Shown here in pieces: positions 28,406 to 37,820 of a stretch of 61,140 nucleotides of DNA (positions within the stretch are counted from its first letter, which is position 1; every line of letters starts with the position of its first letter). The notes below the pieces were generated by a model that saw only the letters and a list, made by a program, of their open reading frames with translations, was not told where the DNA came from and ran no database searches. Source of the stretch: Syntrophobacter sp. SbD2 (GTDB lineage Bacteria; Desulfobacterota; Binatia; UBA9968); NCBI GenBank assembly GCA_945889495.1, contig CAMDBU010000014.1:1-61140 (forward strand), written 5' to 3'. A program made the position numbers and the translations under genes.

Positions 28406-29584
28406 ATGGCCGGCAAAAATTTCTTATTCACTTCGGAGTCTGTTTCGGAAGGACATCCGGATAAATTGTGCGATCAAGTGTCCGATGCGATTCTCGATGC
28501 CCACCTGGCCGGCGATCCCGATAGCCGGGTGGCCTGCGAGAGCTTGGCCAAGACCGGCATGGTCGTCGTCGCCGGCGAAATTACTAGCAAGACCAAAGTC
28601 CCCTATGTCGACATCGTCCGCGAAGTGGTGCGCGATATCGGTTACACCGATTCGTCCATGGGTTTTGACGGCAACACCTGCGCGATCCTTACCGCCATCG
28701 AGCAGCAATCGCCGGATATTTCCCAAGGCGTCACTGAAGGTCAAGGTTTGCACAAGGAGCAAGGCGCCGGCGACCAGGGCATGATGTTCGGCTACGCCTG
28801 CGATGAAACCCCGGAGCTGATGCCGTTGCCGATTCAGATGGCCCATAGCTTGGTGCATTATTTGGCTAAAGTGCGCAAAGGCGGCGAAGCCTATTTTCTC
28901 CGCCCCGATAGCAAATCCCAGGTCACCGTCGAATATCAAGACGGCAAGCCGGTCAGAGTTAAAAACGTCGTGATCTCGACCCAGCATAGCGCCGACGTCG
29001 AGTACGCCAAGCTGCGTGAGACCATCATCGACGGCGTCATCAAAGCGGTGATCCCGGCGCAGTACTTGGACAAAGACACGATTTTTCACGTCAACCCCAC
29101 CGGCCGGTTTGTGGTCGGCGGTCCCCAAGGCGACTGCGGTTTGACCGGGCGGAAAATTATCGTCGACACCTACGGCGGCATGGGCCGCCATGGTGGTGGC
29201 GCATTCTCAGGCAAGGACCCGTCCAAGGTCGACCGCAGCGCGGCGTACATGGCGCGTTATGTCGCCAAGAACATCGTCGCCGCCGAGTTGGCGCAACGCT
29301 GCGAAGTCCAGCTGGCTTACGTCATCGGCGTCGCCCAGCCGGTGTCCGTGCTCGTCGAAACCTTCGGCACGGCGAAAATCCCCGAGGACATGATCGCCAA
29401 AATCGTCCAAGATAGTTTCGATCTGAGCCCTAAGGGGATCATTCAAACTCTCGATCTCAAACGGCCGATCTATCGCGCCACCGCCGCCTACGGCCACTTT
29501 GGCCGGGCGCCCGAAGAAGGTATGTTCACCTGGGAAAAAACCGATCGCGCGGCGGATCTCAAGAAGGCGGCGGGGCGGGTTTAG
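28406..29584 (+). CDS. metK: S-adenosylmethionine synthetase
   Basis: 392 residues making SAM from ATP and methionine. Signatures: [17 protein letters not shown] at the start, [12 protein letters not shown] (methionine/ATP loop), [19 protein letters not shown] near the end. The ATG at 28406 is preceded by GGAGG and starts at the usual [10 protein letters not shown]; a TTG 15 bases earlier overlaps the ribosome-binding site. It is followed by ahcY, so synthesis and recycling of SAM are linked. Confidence 0.97.
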   Translation: MAGKNFLFTSESVSEGHPDKLCDQVSDAILDAHLAGDPDSRVACESLAKTGMVVVAGEITSKTKVPYVDIVREVVRDIGYTDSSMGFDGNTCAILTAIEQQSPDISQGVTEGQGLHKEQGAGDQGMMFGYACDETPELMPLPIQMAHSLVHYLAKVRKGGEAYFLRPDSKSQVTVEYQDGKPVRVKNVVISTQHSADVEYAKLRETIIDGVIKAVIPAQYLDKDTIFHVNPTGRFVVGGPQGDCGLTGRKIIVDTYGGMGRHGGGAFSGKDPSKVDRSAAYMARYVAKNIVAAELAQRCEVQLAYVIGVAQPVSVLVETFGTAKIPEDMIAKIVQDSFDLSPKGIIQTLDLKRPIYRATAAYGHFGRAPEEGMFTWEKTDRAADLKKAAGRV

Positions 29585-29637
29585 GCGGCGGTCGGTCATA
29601 GTTCGACCTTTCTCAATCAGCGAAAATTTATTCACTA

Positions 29638-29672
29638 GCTTAGCCTGGCGCGCACGGCGCGCCAGGCTAAGC
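29638..29672. other. Perfect 16-bp hairpin between metK and ahcY
   Basis: GCTTAGCCTGGCGCGC (29638-29653) and its exact complement (29657-29672) are separated by ACG. The stem is very stable. No T run follows on either strand, so it is not a standard intrinsic terminator. It may stabilise the metK 3' end, attenuate ahcY, or be a repeat element. It does not look like a SAH riboswitch. Confidence 0.7.
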
Positions 29673-29703
29673 AAAACATCATTAAATTTCAATCTCATTC
29701 TAG

Positions 29704-30990
<1,287 letters not shown>

Positions 30991-31016
30991 GTTCGGTTCA
31001 CTGACCAGCTCTAAAG

Positions 31017-31050
31017 GCTCCGCCGGCTTGATCGCCGGCGGAGCTTTTTT
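31017..31050 (+). terminator. Rho-independent terminator after ahcY
   Basis: An 11-bp perfect stem GCTCCGCCGGC / GCCGGCGGAGC with loop TTGATC is followed by six T. It closes the long plus-strand cluster that began at kdsB. Confidence 0.92.
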
Positions 31051-31302
31051 AATTTGGAATCTGGAATCTGTATTTGCGGCGCGGCAAGGGGTAAGCCCTG
31101 CGCAGGGAAACCAAATGGGGCGCTGCCTCTGAGCGCGCTTTGCATCATGCTGCTGGTAGTAATGACTTTGTGGCTTCGCAGTCGGGTGGTTTCCCTGCTC
31201 CGGGCTCACCCCTTGCCGGATGGGCGGCCTTGTTGCGGAGATGGCGTCCGAGTTTTTGAATATGGAATCTGTAATTTGTAATTTGAAATTCCCCGCGCCA
31301 GC
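31051..31302. repeat. MITE-like inverted-repeat element in a gene-free stretch
   Basis: The gene-free stretch after the terminator holds two 33-base inverted repeats, 31081-31113 and 31187-31219, matching at 29 of 33 positions (core GGCAAGGGGT..AGCCC and CAGGGAAACCA), with about 73 bases between. Similar AATCTGTATTTG and AATCTGTAATTTG direct repeats flank it. No open frame of note lies inside. It fits a small non-autonomous transposable element or a structured RNA. Confidence 0.6.
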
Positions 31303-31332
31303 TTGACGACCAGCGCCTTGCCGGACTAATAA
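31303..31332 (+). promoter_or_regulatory. Possible promoter for the cupin-nitrile hydratase operon
   Basis: TTGACG (31303-31308) and TAATAA (31327-31332) with an 18-base spacer lie 45 bases ahead of the cupin gene. A match by eye only. Confidence 0.45.
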
Positions 31333-31376
31333 TCCGTTAGCTGATCACGATTGGTGTTACGCCAAAGGAGGTGTTT

Positions 31377-31955
31377 ATGTCCGCTGTCAAGAAATTTATC
31401 GAATCCGCGCGCAAGCTTCACGCCGAAGAAGAAGACGCGGCCAAGCGTTGGGAGAAAATGACGCCGCTGTTGCAAGAGCTGATCGCCGATCCGGCGGTGC
31501 GCGAACAGTCGCGCCATTGGCCCGATTGCTCGCAGGGCGGCGAGCGCGCTGAGAATTTACTATTCTACGAAGACCCAGATTATAAATTCGTCATCAACGG
31601 CTTGATCAAGGCGCCGCACACGCGCACTTCCGTCCACGACCACGCGCATAACTGGACGCTCTACGGCGTGCTCGACGGTTCGGAGTCGATCGAACGTTAC
31701 GACCGTCTCGACGACGGCGCGAAACCGGACTACGCCCAAGTGCGCAAGTCGGTGAACGTCAAAGTCGGCGCTGGCAAGATCGATTTGGTGCCGCCCTTTG
31801 CGATTCACGCCGAGGAGAGCGGCGACGAGCGCACGGTGGCGATCATCGTGCGCGCCGAGAAGGCCGGCGGCTTTCTCCAGGGACGCTACGACCCGGAGAC
31901 CAACAAATATTGGCAGGGTTATGGCCCCAAGCAGTTGCCCTTCGAGCTCAAATGA
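31377..31955 (+). CDS. Cupin protein, cysteine-dioxygenase-like
   Basis: 192 residues with a cupin metal site: VHDHAHNWTLYGVLDGSESIERY (His-x-His, then Tyr/Gly segment) and a later IHAEESGDERT His. This resembles the thiol dioxygenase/CDO-type cupins and 2,4'-type dioxygenase-like cupins; no substrate is certain. GGAGG at 31367-31371 places the start at the ATG 31377. It opens an operon with an asparaginase-like gene and nitrile hydratase-type genes; a thiol-dioxygenase role would connect it to sulfur compounds, but this is inference. Confidence 0.78.
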   Translation: MSAVKKFIESARKLHAEEEDAAKRWEKMTPLLQELIADPAVREQSRHWPDCSQGGERAENLLFYEDPDYKFVINGLIKAPHTRTSVHDHAHNWTLYGVLDGSESIERYDRLDDGAKPDYAQVRKSVNVKVGAGKIDLVPPFAIHAEESGDERTVAIIVRAEKAGGFLQGRYDPETNKYWQGYGPKQLPFELK

Positions 31956-31991
31956 TTTCGTTGTCGCTCATTTCACTGACGCGAGTTCACG

Positions 31992-33707
31992 ATGGCTGAT
32001 ACCGGCAGCGCGGCGAAACCGCGCATCGCGGTGTTTTCCGGGCCGACGGCGACGATTCAAAACAGCGAGCCGTTGGTGACCAGCAACAAGGCGCGGGAGA
32101 AGTACGGCCAGCCGAATCGCCTGCACAAAGACGGCTCGCCGATGCGTTTCGATGTTTTGCGCGCGCAACGGTTAGCGGCGCCGGTGACGATCTACGTCGA
32201 GCAGTTTAGCGCCCACCCGCTGGAACGCGATCACGCCGAGCTTTACGCGCCGCCGGATGGTTATCTCGACGCCGCCGGGGTGTTTCACAAAGAGCGCACC
32301 AGCGCGGCAGACAAAGCGGTCTACGAAATTATTCTTCGGCCCGAAGATGGCCTTTATCCGCTGCCCTACATGGCGCGCCAGGCCAACGGCCAGCCCTGGG
32401 AGATGGACGGTACGGATAAAAACGTCGCGGCGGAGAAAGTGCGCGTGCCGTTCTTTCCCGACGGCTCGCGTTTGTTCGAAGAGATCGACCGTCTGGGGAT
32501 TTCTGACCAAGGCGTCGGCTGCCTGCTGACGGCTAAAGCGGAGTTCGATTTTTACCGCGCCTTACCGTCCGGTGGCTACACCAAAGGGCGGCGCGAGAGC
32601 GAACGCACCGATATCGGCTCCGGCGACATCGCGCCGGAGAGCCGCGGCGACGACTTTTTCCCCTATCGTCCGGGTTATCTGCGCAAGGAGCCGCCCATGG
32701 CGGCGTTGGCGCGGTTGACCAATATCGTTCAACAGGCGCTCGCCAGCGGCAAATACGCCGGCGGCATCTGGCTCGAAGGCAGCCCCTTCGTCGAAGAGAC
32801 GATTTACTGGTTGAATCTGTTGATCGATACCAAGGTGCCTGTCGTCGGCAATTCCTCGCAGCGCGCCCATGGCGCCATCGGCAACGACGGCGACCGCAAT
32901 ATTGTCGATTCCGTCGACTACATCACATCGAGGATTTGGGCCGATGAGCAGGGCCGGGACTTTGTCGGCGCGGTGGCGATCCTCGACGAGCAGATTTTTA
33001 CTTCCCGCGACGTGCAAAAAGCCGACGCCCGCCCCGGCGGTTATATCGCCACTGGCGGCCATGGCGGCATCATCGGCCGCATGGGCCATCCCGGCGCGCC
33101 GCAGTTTTCTTTCAAGCCGATCAAGCGCCACACGCACACTTCTCTAGTCAATTTCTCGCAGTTGCCGGCGACCGTTCAAGGCTCGCGGATTCAAGGTTCA
33201 ACCATCGGGACTATCGGCGTACCGGTAAAAAATGGCGCCGGTGAATTGCTCGGCTCGGCGATTCCCAAAGTGGTGATCGTCAAACATGCGCGCTATTTGC
33301 CCGAAGACACTTCTGGCGATGCCAGTAGCGAAGTCGATATTCTCGCGCGCATTGAAAACAATCTGCGTATGGCGCCGCTGGCCGGTTTCGTCGCCGAGGG
33401 CTCGGCGCCATTTGGCGCCATGAGCAATGGCGTCGATGCGGCGCTCAAGCGCGCGACTTTCAGCGGCATGCCGGTGGTCAAAGTCGGCCGCGGCAACGCC
33501 GGCGGTTTTGTCGATGCGACGCGCGATCCGCTCGCCATCGCCGGCAGTAATCTGACCGCGACCAAGGCGCGGCTGTTGTTAATGGCCGGTTTGCTCAAGT
33601 TCGGCTGCCTGCCGCCGGCCGCCGATGCGGCCAAACCGACGCCGGCGGAAAACGACGCGACCAAAGCCAAGTTAAAATTGTACCAAGAGATTTTTGATAG
33701 CCATTAG
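31992..33707 (+). CDS. Asparaginase/glutaminase-like amidohydrolase (long form)
   Basis: 571 residues, longer than ordinary asparaginases (about 330). An N-terminal region with IAVFSGPTATIQNSEPLVTSN leads to a central region whose NSSQRAHGAIGNDGDRNIVDSV matches the conserved asparaginase segment around the S-D-G motif, and a C-terminal domain with GMPVVKVGRGNAGG. The classic TGGTIA nucleophile motif is not obvious; SGPTATI may be its equivalent. It probably hydrolyses an amide. Position right before the nitrile hydratase genes suggests it takes the amide they make. Confidence 0.72.
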   Translation: MADTGSAAKPRIAVFSGPTATIQNSEPLVTSNKAREKYGQPNRLHKDGSPMRFDVLRAQRLAAPVTIYVEQFSAHPLERDHAELYAPPDGYLDAAGVFHKERTSAADKAVYEIILRPEDGLYPLPYMARQANGQPWEMDGTDKNVAAEKVRVPFFPDGSRLFEEIDRLGISDQGVGCLLTAKAEFDFYRALPSGGYTKGRRESERTDIGSGDIAPESRGDDFFPYRPGYLRKEPPMAALARLTNIVQQALASGKYAGGIWLEGSPFVEETIYWLNLLIDTKVPVVGNSSQRAHGAIGNDGDRNIVDSVDYITSRIWADEQGRDFVGAVAILDEQIFTSRDVQKADARPGGYIATGGHGGIIGRMGHPGAPQFSFKPIKRHTHTSLVNFSQLPATVQGSRIQGSTIGTIGVPVKNGAGELLGSAIPKVVIVKHARYLPEDTSGDASSEVDILARIENNLRMAPLAGFVAEGSAPFGAMSNGVDAALKRATFSGMPVVKVGRGNAGGFVDATRDPLAIAGSNLTATKARLLLMAGLLKFGCLPPAADAAKPTPAENDATKAKLKLYQEIFDSH

Positions 33708-33725
33708 CGGCGAGAGGAATTTTCG

Positions 33726-34799
33726 ATGTCGGGAAAACATGGACATAAACCGTTCGAAGGCCATATGCATGACTACATGGCGCATATCAAAGCCGTCGAA
33801 GAGGATCTGGAATACTACCGCGCCAAGCGCTTCGAGCCGCGGATTTTCTATTTACTGCGGCGCAACGTGGTGACCTTCTACGATCTGCTCAAAGTACGCG
33901 CGGCGCTTAAAAAGAAAGATCATTTTTTCCAATTCGCCAAGCCGCAGGGCAAAAACATTGAGGCGCGGGTGCGCTATTTAGAGGAGTGGCTCGACGAATA
34001 CGTCAAGGGCATCGCCCTGGTATCGGCGCGCACCGTCGAAGGCATGGACATGGTCACCGAGGACAACCGCAAGGAGCGCGGCGACTACGATGAATTTTTC
34101 AAGATCAAAAAGAAAGAGCACCAGGGCACGCTCGAAGAGCGCATGGCCAACTTGCAGCAGGATTTAACCGACTATTCCGAGTTATTGGAAGTCTTTGTCC
34201 AAGCTTTGATGCGGCGCGGTTGGGCGACGCGCGAAGATTTAACCCAGCGCTGGAAGCAGTTGCACGACGAGCGGGCCTGGGCCGGCGGCGTGATCGTCGC
34301 CAAGGCCTGGAGCGATCCCGAGTTTAAACAAGCGTTACTCGCCACCGGCCGCGAGGCGCTGCGCGAAATGGGCGTGCACCAGGGCAAGGTCGGCAAATTG
34401 GTGGTGGTCGAGAACACCGAGCAGACCCACAACGTCATCGTTTGCACGTTATGCTCCTGCTATCCCTACGATATCCTCGGCGACACACCCTGGTGGTACA
34501 AGCATGAGAGTTACCGCACCAACATCGTGCAAAACCCGCGCGCCTGCGTGAAGGAGCTGTTCCAGCTCGAACTGCCGAGCGACAAAGAGCTGCGGGTGTG
34601 GGATAGCACTTCGGATGTGCGCTACTTCGTTTTGCCCCAGCGGCCCGCCGGCACCGAGGGGATGGCGGAGCCGGAGTTGGCCAAACTGGTCACCGTCGAT
34701 AGTCTGATCGGCGCCGGCTACGCTCTGGAGCCGGGGCAGTTGCGCGAGCGCGAAGCGGCTCACGGCGAAGCGGAGATGCCGCGAGTGCGGCCAGATTGA
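33726..34799 (+). CDS. Nitrile hydratase-type protein: beta-N-like domain fused to alpha subunit
   Basis: 357 residues. Residues about 1-130 are helical and resemble the N-terminal domain of nitrile hydratase beta (FEPRIFYLLRRNVV, ARVRYLEEWLDEYV). Residues about 150-340 are the alpha subunit, with the metal-binding claw VCTLCSCYP, WWYKHESYR, LPSDKELRVWDSTSDVRYFVLPQRP and VTVDSLIGAG. Thr in VCTLCSC is the cobalt-type signature. Thiocyanate hydrolase uses the same metal site and splits beta into two chains, so it is an alternative. The fusion of a beta-N-like part to alpha is unusual. It is followed eight bases later by the matching beta-C gene. Confidence 0.8.
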   Translation: MSGKHGHKPFEGHMHDYMAHIKAVEEDLEYYRAKRFEPRIFYLLRRNVVTFYDLLKVRAALKKKDHFFQFAKPQGKNIEARVRYLEEWLDEYVKGIALVSARTVEGMDMVTEDNRKERGDYDEFFKIKKKEHQGTLEERMANLQQDLTDYSELLEVFVQALMRRGWATREDLTQRWKQLHDERAWAGGVIVAKAWSDPEFKQALLATGREALREMGVHQGKVGKLVVVENTEQTHNVIVCTLCSCYPYDILGDTPWWYKHESYRTNIVQNPRACVKELFQLELPSDKELRVWDSTSDVRYFVLPQRPAGTEGMAEPELAKLVTVDSLIGAGYALEPGQLREREAAHGEAEMPRVRPD

Positions 34800-34807
34800 G
34801 CAATGCT

Positions 34808-35089
34808 ATGAGCGAGACGACGGGCAAATACAAAATCGGCGACGCGGTCATGGTCGCGGTGGAAAATCCCAAGGGCAATCCGCGCACGCCAAAATATATC
34901 CGCGGCAAGCGCGGCGTGGTGGCGCTCGCCCATGGCCGGCTGGAAAACGCCCGCGATCATCGCGGCATCCATGATCCGCTCTACACGGTCAAATTCGACT
35001 TGACCGAGCTGTCGGCTTGCCACGATAGCGATACGATTTGGGTCGACGTCCATGAAGAGTGGTTGCGCGAGGTCGAACGGGATAGTTGA
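34808..35089 (+). CDS. Nitrile hydratase beta, C-terminal (SH3-like) domain only
   Basis: 93 residues matching the SH3-like C-terminal half of nitrile hydratase beta: YKIGDAVMVAVENP, RTPKYIRGKRGVV, HGRLENARDHRG, PLYTVKFDL and IWVDVHEEWL. Complete beta subunits have about 200-230 residues with a helical N-terminal half; that half seems to be fused to the preceding alpha. ATG at 34808 is preferred over a TTG at 34796. Together the two genes would give a full alpha-beta unit. Confidence 0.82.
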   Translation: MSETTGKYKIGDAVMVAVENPKGNPRTPKYIRGKRGVVALAHGRLENARDHRGIHDPLYTVKFDLTELSACHDSDTIWVDVHEEWLREVERDS

Positions 35090-35172
35090 GCGAAGTGGCC
35101 AAACCGTTCCCGTGCCGAGCTCGAAGCGAACAAAAATCAGCAATCGATCACAAGGAAAGTAGATTAACCGCT

Positions 35173-36138
35173 ATGGCAGATTTAACTTTAACGATGGCGC
35201 TGTCGCATTATGACCGGCATATGCCGCTCTTCGATGGTTCGGTGACCGCCGAGGGCGTCGATTTACAAGTGCTCGAGGTCGGTCAATCCCATCCGCTCAA
35301 GCATGGCCAAGATCGCCATGAGCGGATGCTGCAAAAGAGCGAGTTCGACATTTGCGAGCTGTCGCTGTCTTCCTATCTGATCGCCAAGAGCCGCGGTATG
35401 CCGTTCACGGCGATCCCGGTGTTTCCGCGCCGCTTGTTCAGCTTGTCGCAGATGTGGGTCAATGTGAACGCCGGCATCAAGACGCCCAAGGATCTGGTCG
35501 GCAAGAAGGTCGGCTTGAGCACTTTTCAAACTACTTTGTCAGTGTTGGCCAAGGGCGACTTGCAGTCTGAGTACAACGTGCCCTGGCGCGATATTGACTG
35601 GTACATTTCCAAGGACGAGGCGGTGCCGCTAAAGCCCCTGGCTGGGGTCAAAATGCAGCTACTCAAGAAAGGCCAAAAGATCGGCGCCATGTTGGCGGCG
35701 GGCGAGATCGACGCGCTGATGGTGCCGCACCCGCCGGAAGAAGCGCTGCGCGGCGGCGGGTCGGTGCGCCGGTTGTTCGCCGATCCCAAGGCTGAAGAGG
35801 CGAGCTATTTTCGCAAAAATGGTTACTTCCCGATCATGCATGTGGTGGCGTTCAAAGACGAAGTGCTAAACAAAAATCCCTGGCTCGCCAAATCCATCAC
35901 CGGCGCCTTCGACCGCGCCAAGGCGGCCTGTCTGGAATACTACGACGATCCCAACTGGTCGCGCTTTGTCTGGGGGCGCCATCTGTTCGAGGAAGAGCGC
36001 GCCGCCTTCGGCGACGATCCCTGGCCCCATGGCATCGCTAAGAATCGCGCCAATCTGGAGCGCTTCGTCGGCTATTCCCTCGATCAGGGCTTGATGGAGA
36101 AGCGGCTCACGGTGGAAGAACTGTTTTTCGAAAAGTAA
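35173..36138 (+). CDS. 4,5-dihydroxyphthalate decarboxylase-like / binding-fold protein
   Basis: 321 residues, [64 protein letters not shown] and [10 protein letters not shown]. This pattern is annotated as 4,5-dihydroxyphthalate decarboxylase (Pht5-like) and has the type-2 periplasmic binding fold. No signal peptide, so a cytoplasmic enzyme or a leaderless binding protein are both possible. A second homologue is at 53927. It ends the nitrile hydratase operon. Confidence 0.8.
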   Translation: MADLTLTMALSHYDRHMPLFDGSVTAEGVDLQVLEVGQSHPLKHGQDRHERMLQKSEFDICELSLSSYLIAKSRGMPFTAIPVFPRRLFSLSQMWVNVNAGIKTPKDLVGKKVGLSTFQTTLSVLAKGDLQSEYNVPWRDIDWYISKDEAVPLKPLAGVKMQLLKKGQKIGAMLAAGEIDALMVPHPPEEALRGGGSVRRLFADPKAEEASYFRKNGYFPIMHVVAFKDEVLNKNPWLAKSITGAFDRAKAACLEYYDDPNWSRFVWGRHLFEEERAAFGDDPWPHGIAKNRANLERFVGYSLDQGLMEKRLTVEELFFEK

Positions 36139-36161
36139 TTGGCCTAACCGCGGGGCAAGCC

Positions 36162-36353
36162 ATGGCGCTGACGATCAAGTGTCCAACCTGTCGCGACCAA
36201 ACCACTTGGGAGAACAATCCGCACCGGCCGTTTTGTTCCAAACGCTGCCAGATGGTCGATCTCGGCGGGTGGATCGAGGAGCGCTACAAGATTCCCGGTG
36301 ACGACTTGGAGCTGATTTTCGATGACGAGGATGACGATAAAAAAATTCAGTAA
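36162..36353 (+). CDS. yacG: DNA gyrase inhibitor YacG (zinc protein)
   Basis: 63 residues with the four zinc cysteines in CPTCRDQ and [14 protein letters not shown], followed by an acidic tail (DDEDDDKK). In E. coli YacG binds GyrB and blocks DNA binding by gyrase. Length and motif match the family closely. It lies 23 bases downstream of the binding-fold gene. Confidence 0.93.
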   Translation: MALTIKCPTCRDQTTWENNPHRPFCSKRCQMVDLGGWIEERYKIPGDDLELIFDDEDDDKKIQ

Positions 36354-36409
36354 CTATTGGCATCGAACGGCTTCGCCCGATCTAATCGCTTAACCACAAG
36401 CACCTATTT

Positions 36410-37186
36410 ATGAGCATTCACCCCACCGCAGTGATCGATGCCAAGGCCGAGATCGATCCGTCGGTCGAAATCGGCCCCTATGTGGTCATTGACGGCGCGG
36501 TCAAGATCAAGCGTGGCACGCGCGTGATGGCGCACGCCTATATTACTGGCCTAACCGAGATCGGCGAGGACAATGAGATTCATCCCGGCGCGGCGATCGG
36601 CGGCGCGCCCCAGGACCGGGCCTACAAGGGGCAGGAAACTTTTCTCCGCATCGGCGACCGCAACATCATTCGTGAGTACGCGCAGATTCATCGCGGCACT
36701 GCCGCTGGTTCGGCGACGGTGCTGGGCAACGATAATTTTCTCATGGCTACGTCTCATGTCGGCCATAACTGTGTGCTCGCCGACAACGTGATCCTCGCCA
36801 ACGGCGCGTTGCTCGGCGGCTATGTGGAGGTCGGCAAGAACGTGTTCATATCCGGCAACTGCGTGGTGCACCAGTTCGTCAGGATCGGCGACTATGCGTT
36901 GATGCGCGGCTTGAGCGGCACCAGCCGGGATGTACCGCCCTACGCGATCATCGACTGGCAGCACACGGTGCGGGGCGTTAACGTGGTTGGACTGAAGCGC
37001 GCGGGATTCGACGAAGCCAGGATTCGGGCGATCCGCCAGGCGTATCGCATCCTGTTTCGCGGCGGACGTAACCTCGCCCTGGCAGTCAAAGAGGTACAGG
37101 AGAGCGCGAGGACCAACAGCGATCTGTTGGCCCTCTTAGAGTTTATCCAAACTTCGAAGCGGGGAGTTTGCTTCGGCGCTGACTAG
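36410..37186 (+). CDS. lpxA: UDP-N-acetylglucosamine acyltransferase
   Basis: 258 residues, the first enzyme of lipid A synthesis. A left-handed beta-helix of hexapeptide repeats (IHPTAVIDAKAEIDPSVEIG...) carries the catalytic His in SHVGHNC, GGAPQDRAYKG, and the C-terminal helical domain starts with VRGVNVVGLKRAGF. It stands apart from lpxD/fabZ/lpxB, with which it is usually clustered. Its last four bases overlap the end of the convergent small gene at 37183. Confidence 0.96.
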   Translation: MSIHPTAVIDAKAEIDPSVEIGPYVVIDGAVKIKRGTRVMAHAYITGLTEIGEDNEIHPGAAIGGAPQDRAYKGQETFLRIGDRNIIREYAQIHRGTAAGSATVLGNDNFLMATSHVGHNCVLADNVILANGALLGGYVEVGKNVFISGNCVVHQFVRIGDYALMRGLSGTSRDVPPYAIIDWQHTVRGVNVVGLKRAGFDEARIRAIRQAYRILFRGGRNLALAVKEVQESARTNSDLLALLEFIQTSKRGVCFGAD

Positions 37187-37569
37187 CGGCGCTGTGCGGC
37201 GATGGTCTCGGGCTGCGGCGCATCAGGTGCGGCGCCGACGAAATAGATCGGCTCCGTACCCTTCAAGTGGGCCGGGGTCACCACGTAATTGCCGCGCACC
37301 GCCGGATAGATGATGTTGTTGGCAACATTGGCTCGCCCACCCGTCAGCACGTAACCGAGGCCACCCGTCAGCAGTCCCAATCCCGCGTAAGTTACTTTCG
37401 CCGGGATGTAAAACACGCTAGCGAGAGCCGAGCCAAAACCGTAGCCCAACTCTTCCGTCACCGGTTCGGCGGGTTGATTGCTCGTCCCCGCCGTCTGGGC
37501 ATACAAAGGAGTCGACAATACGGTCACCAATGAAGCCAGGGCAATGCCCTTGAGCATTTGTGTTTTCAT
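37183..37569 (-). CDS. Small secreted protein of unknown function
   Basis: 128 residues with a signal peptide (GIALASLVTVLSTPLYAQ) and a Gly-rich, hydrophobic middle (SVFYIPAKVTYAGLGLLTGGLGYVLTGG), then NVANNIIYPAVRGNYVVTPAHLKG. The middle is long enough for one membrane-spanning or membrane-associated segment. I recognise it as a conserved hypothetical type only. No ribosome-binding site precedes either possible ATG (37569 or 37557), and a strong promoter sits so close that the mRNA may be leaderless. Confidence 0.75.
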   Translation of the reverse strand: MKTQMLKGIALASLVTVLSTPLYAQTAGTSNQPAEPVTEELGYGFGSALASVFYIPAKVTYAGLGLLTGGLGYVLTGGRANVANNIIYPAVRGNYVVTPAHLKGTEPIYFVGAAPDAPQPETIAAQRR

Positions 37570-37575
37570 GGCCAG

Positions 37576-37604
37576 AACATATCGCAGGGTTATGTTACTG
37601 TCAA
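37576..37604 (-). promoter_or_regulatory. Sigma-70-type promoter, possibly leaderless transcript
   Basis: On the minus strand TTGACA (37604-37599) and TATGTT (37581-37576) are 17 bases apart. Transcription would start about 37569, the A of the ATG itself, so the mRNA may have no leader. Confidence 0.6.
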
Positions 37605-37820
37605 TAAAGATATTCTAAAAATTTTACAGCTATGTCGCTCTGTCATAGGATTCACCTAATGACAAGCTTCAAACATACTCTCAAGCCATTTATACCGTCT
37701 AAAGCTTTCCTGAAGTCGCATAAGTGAAGTTATAACAACCAAACCCATATTATAGAAAAATGCTCAATGAATGGCTTTTGAGCAAAGTCGGCAACCAGCA
37801 CACAGGATTTGCTTGGCAAT
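37605..37820. other. Gene-free AT-richer spacer
   Basis: About 215 bases between the secreted-protein promoter and the glnE stop. It is visibly richer in A and T than its surroundings. I see no RNA gene, terminator with T run, or open frame worth naming. Confidence 0.4.

Noticed and set aside
31054-31281. Small gene (75 residues) in the gap after ahcY
   Set aside because: It reads through the inverted-repeat element and has no ribosome-binding site or domain.
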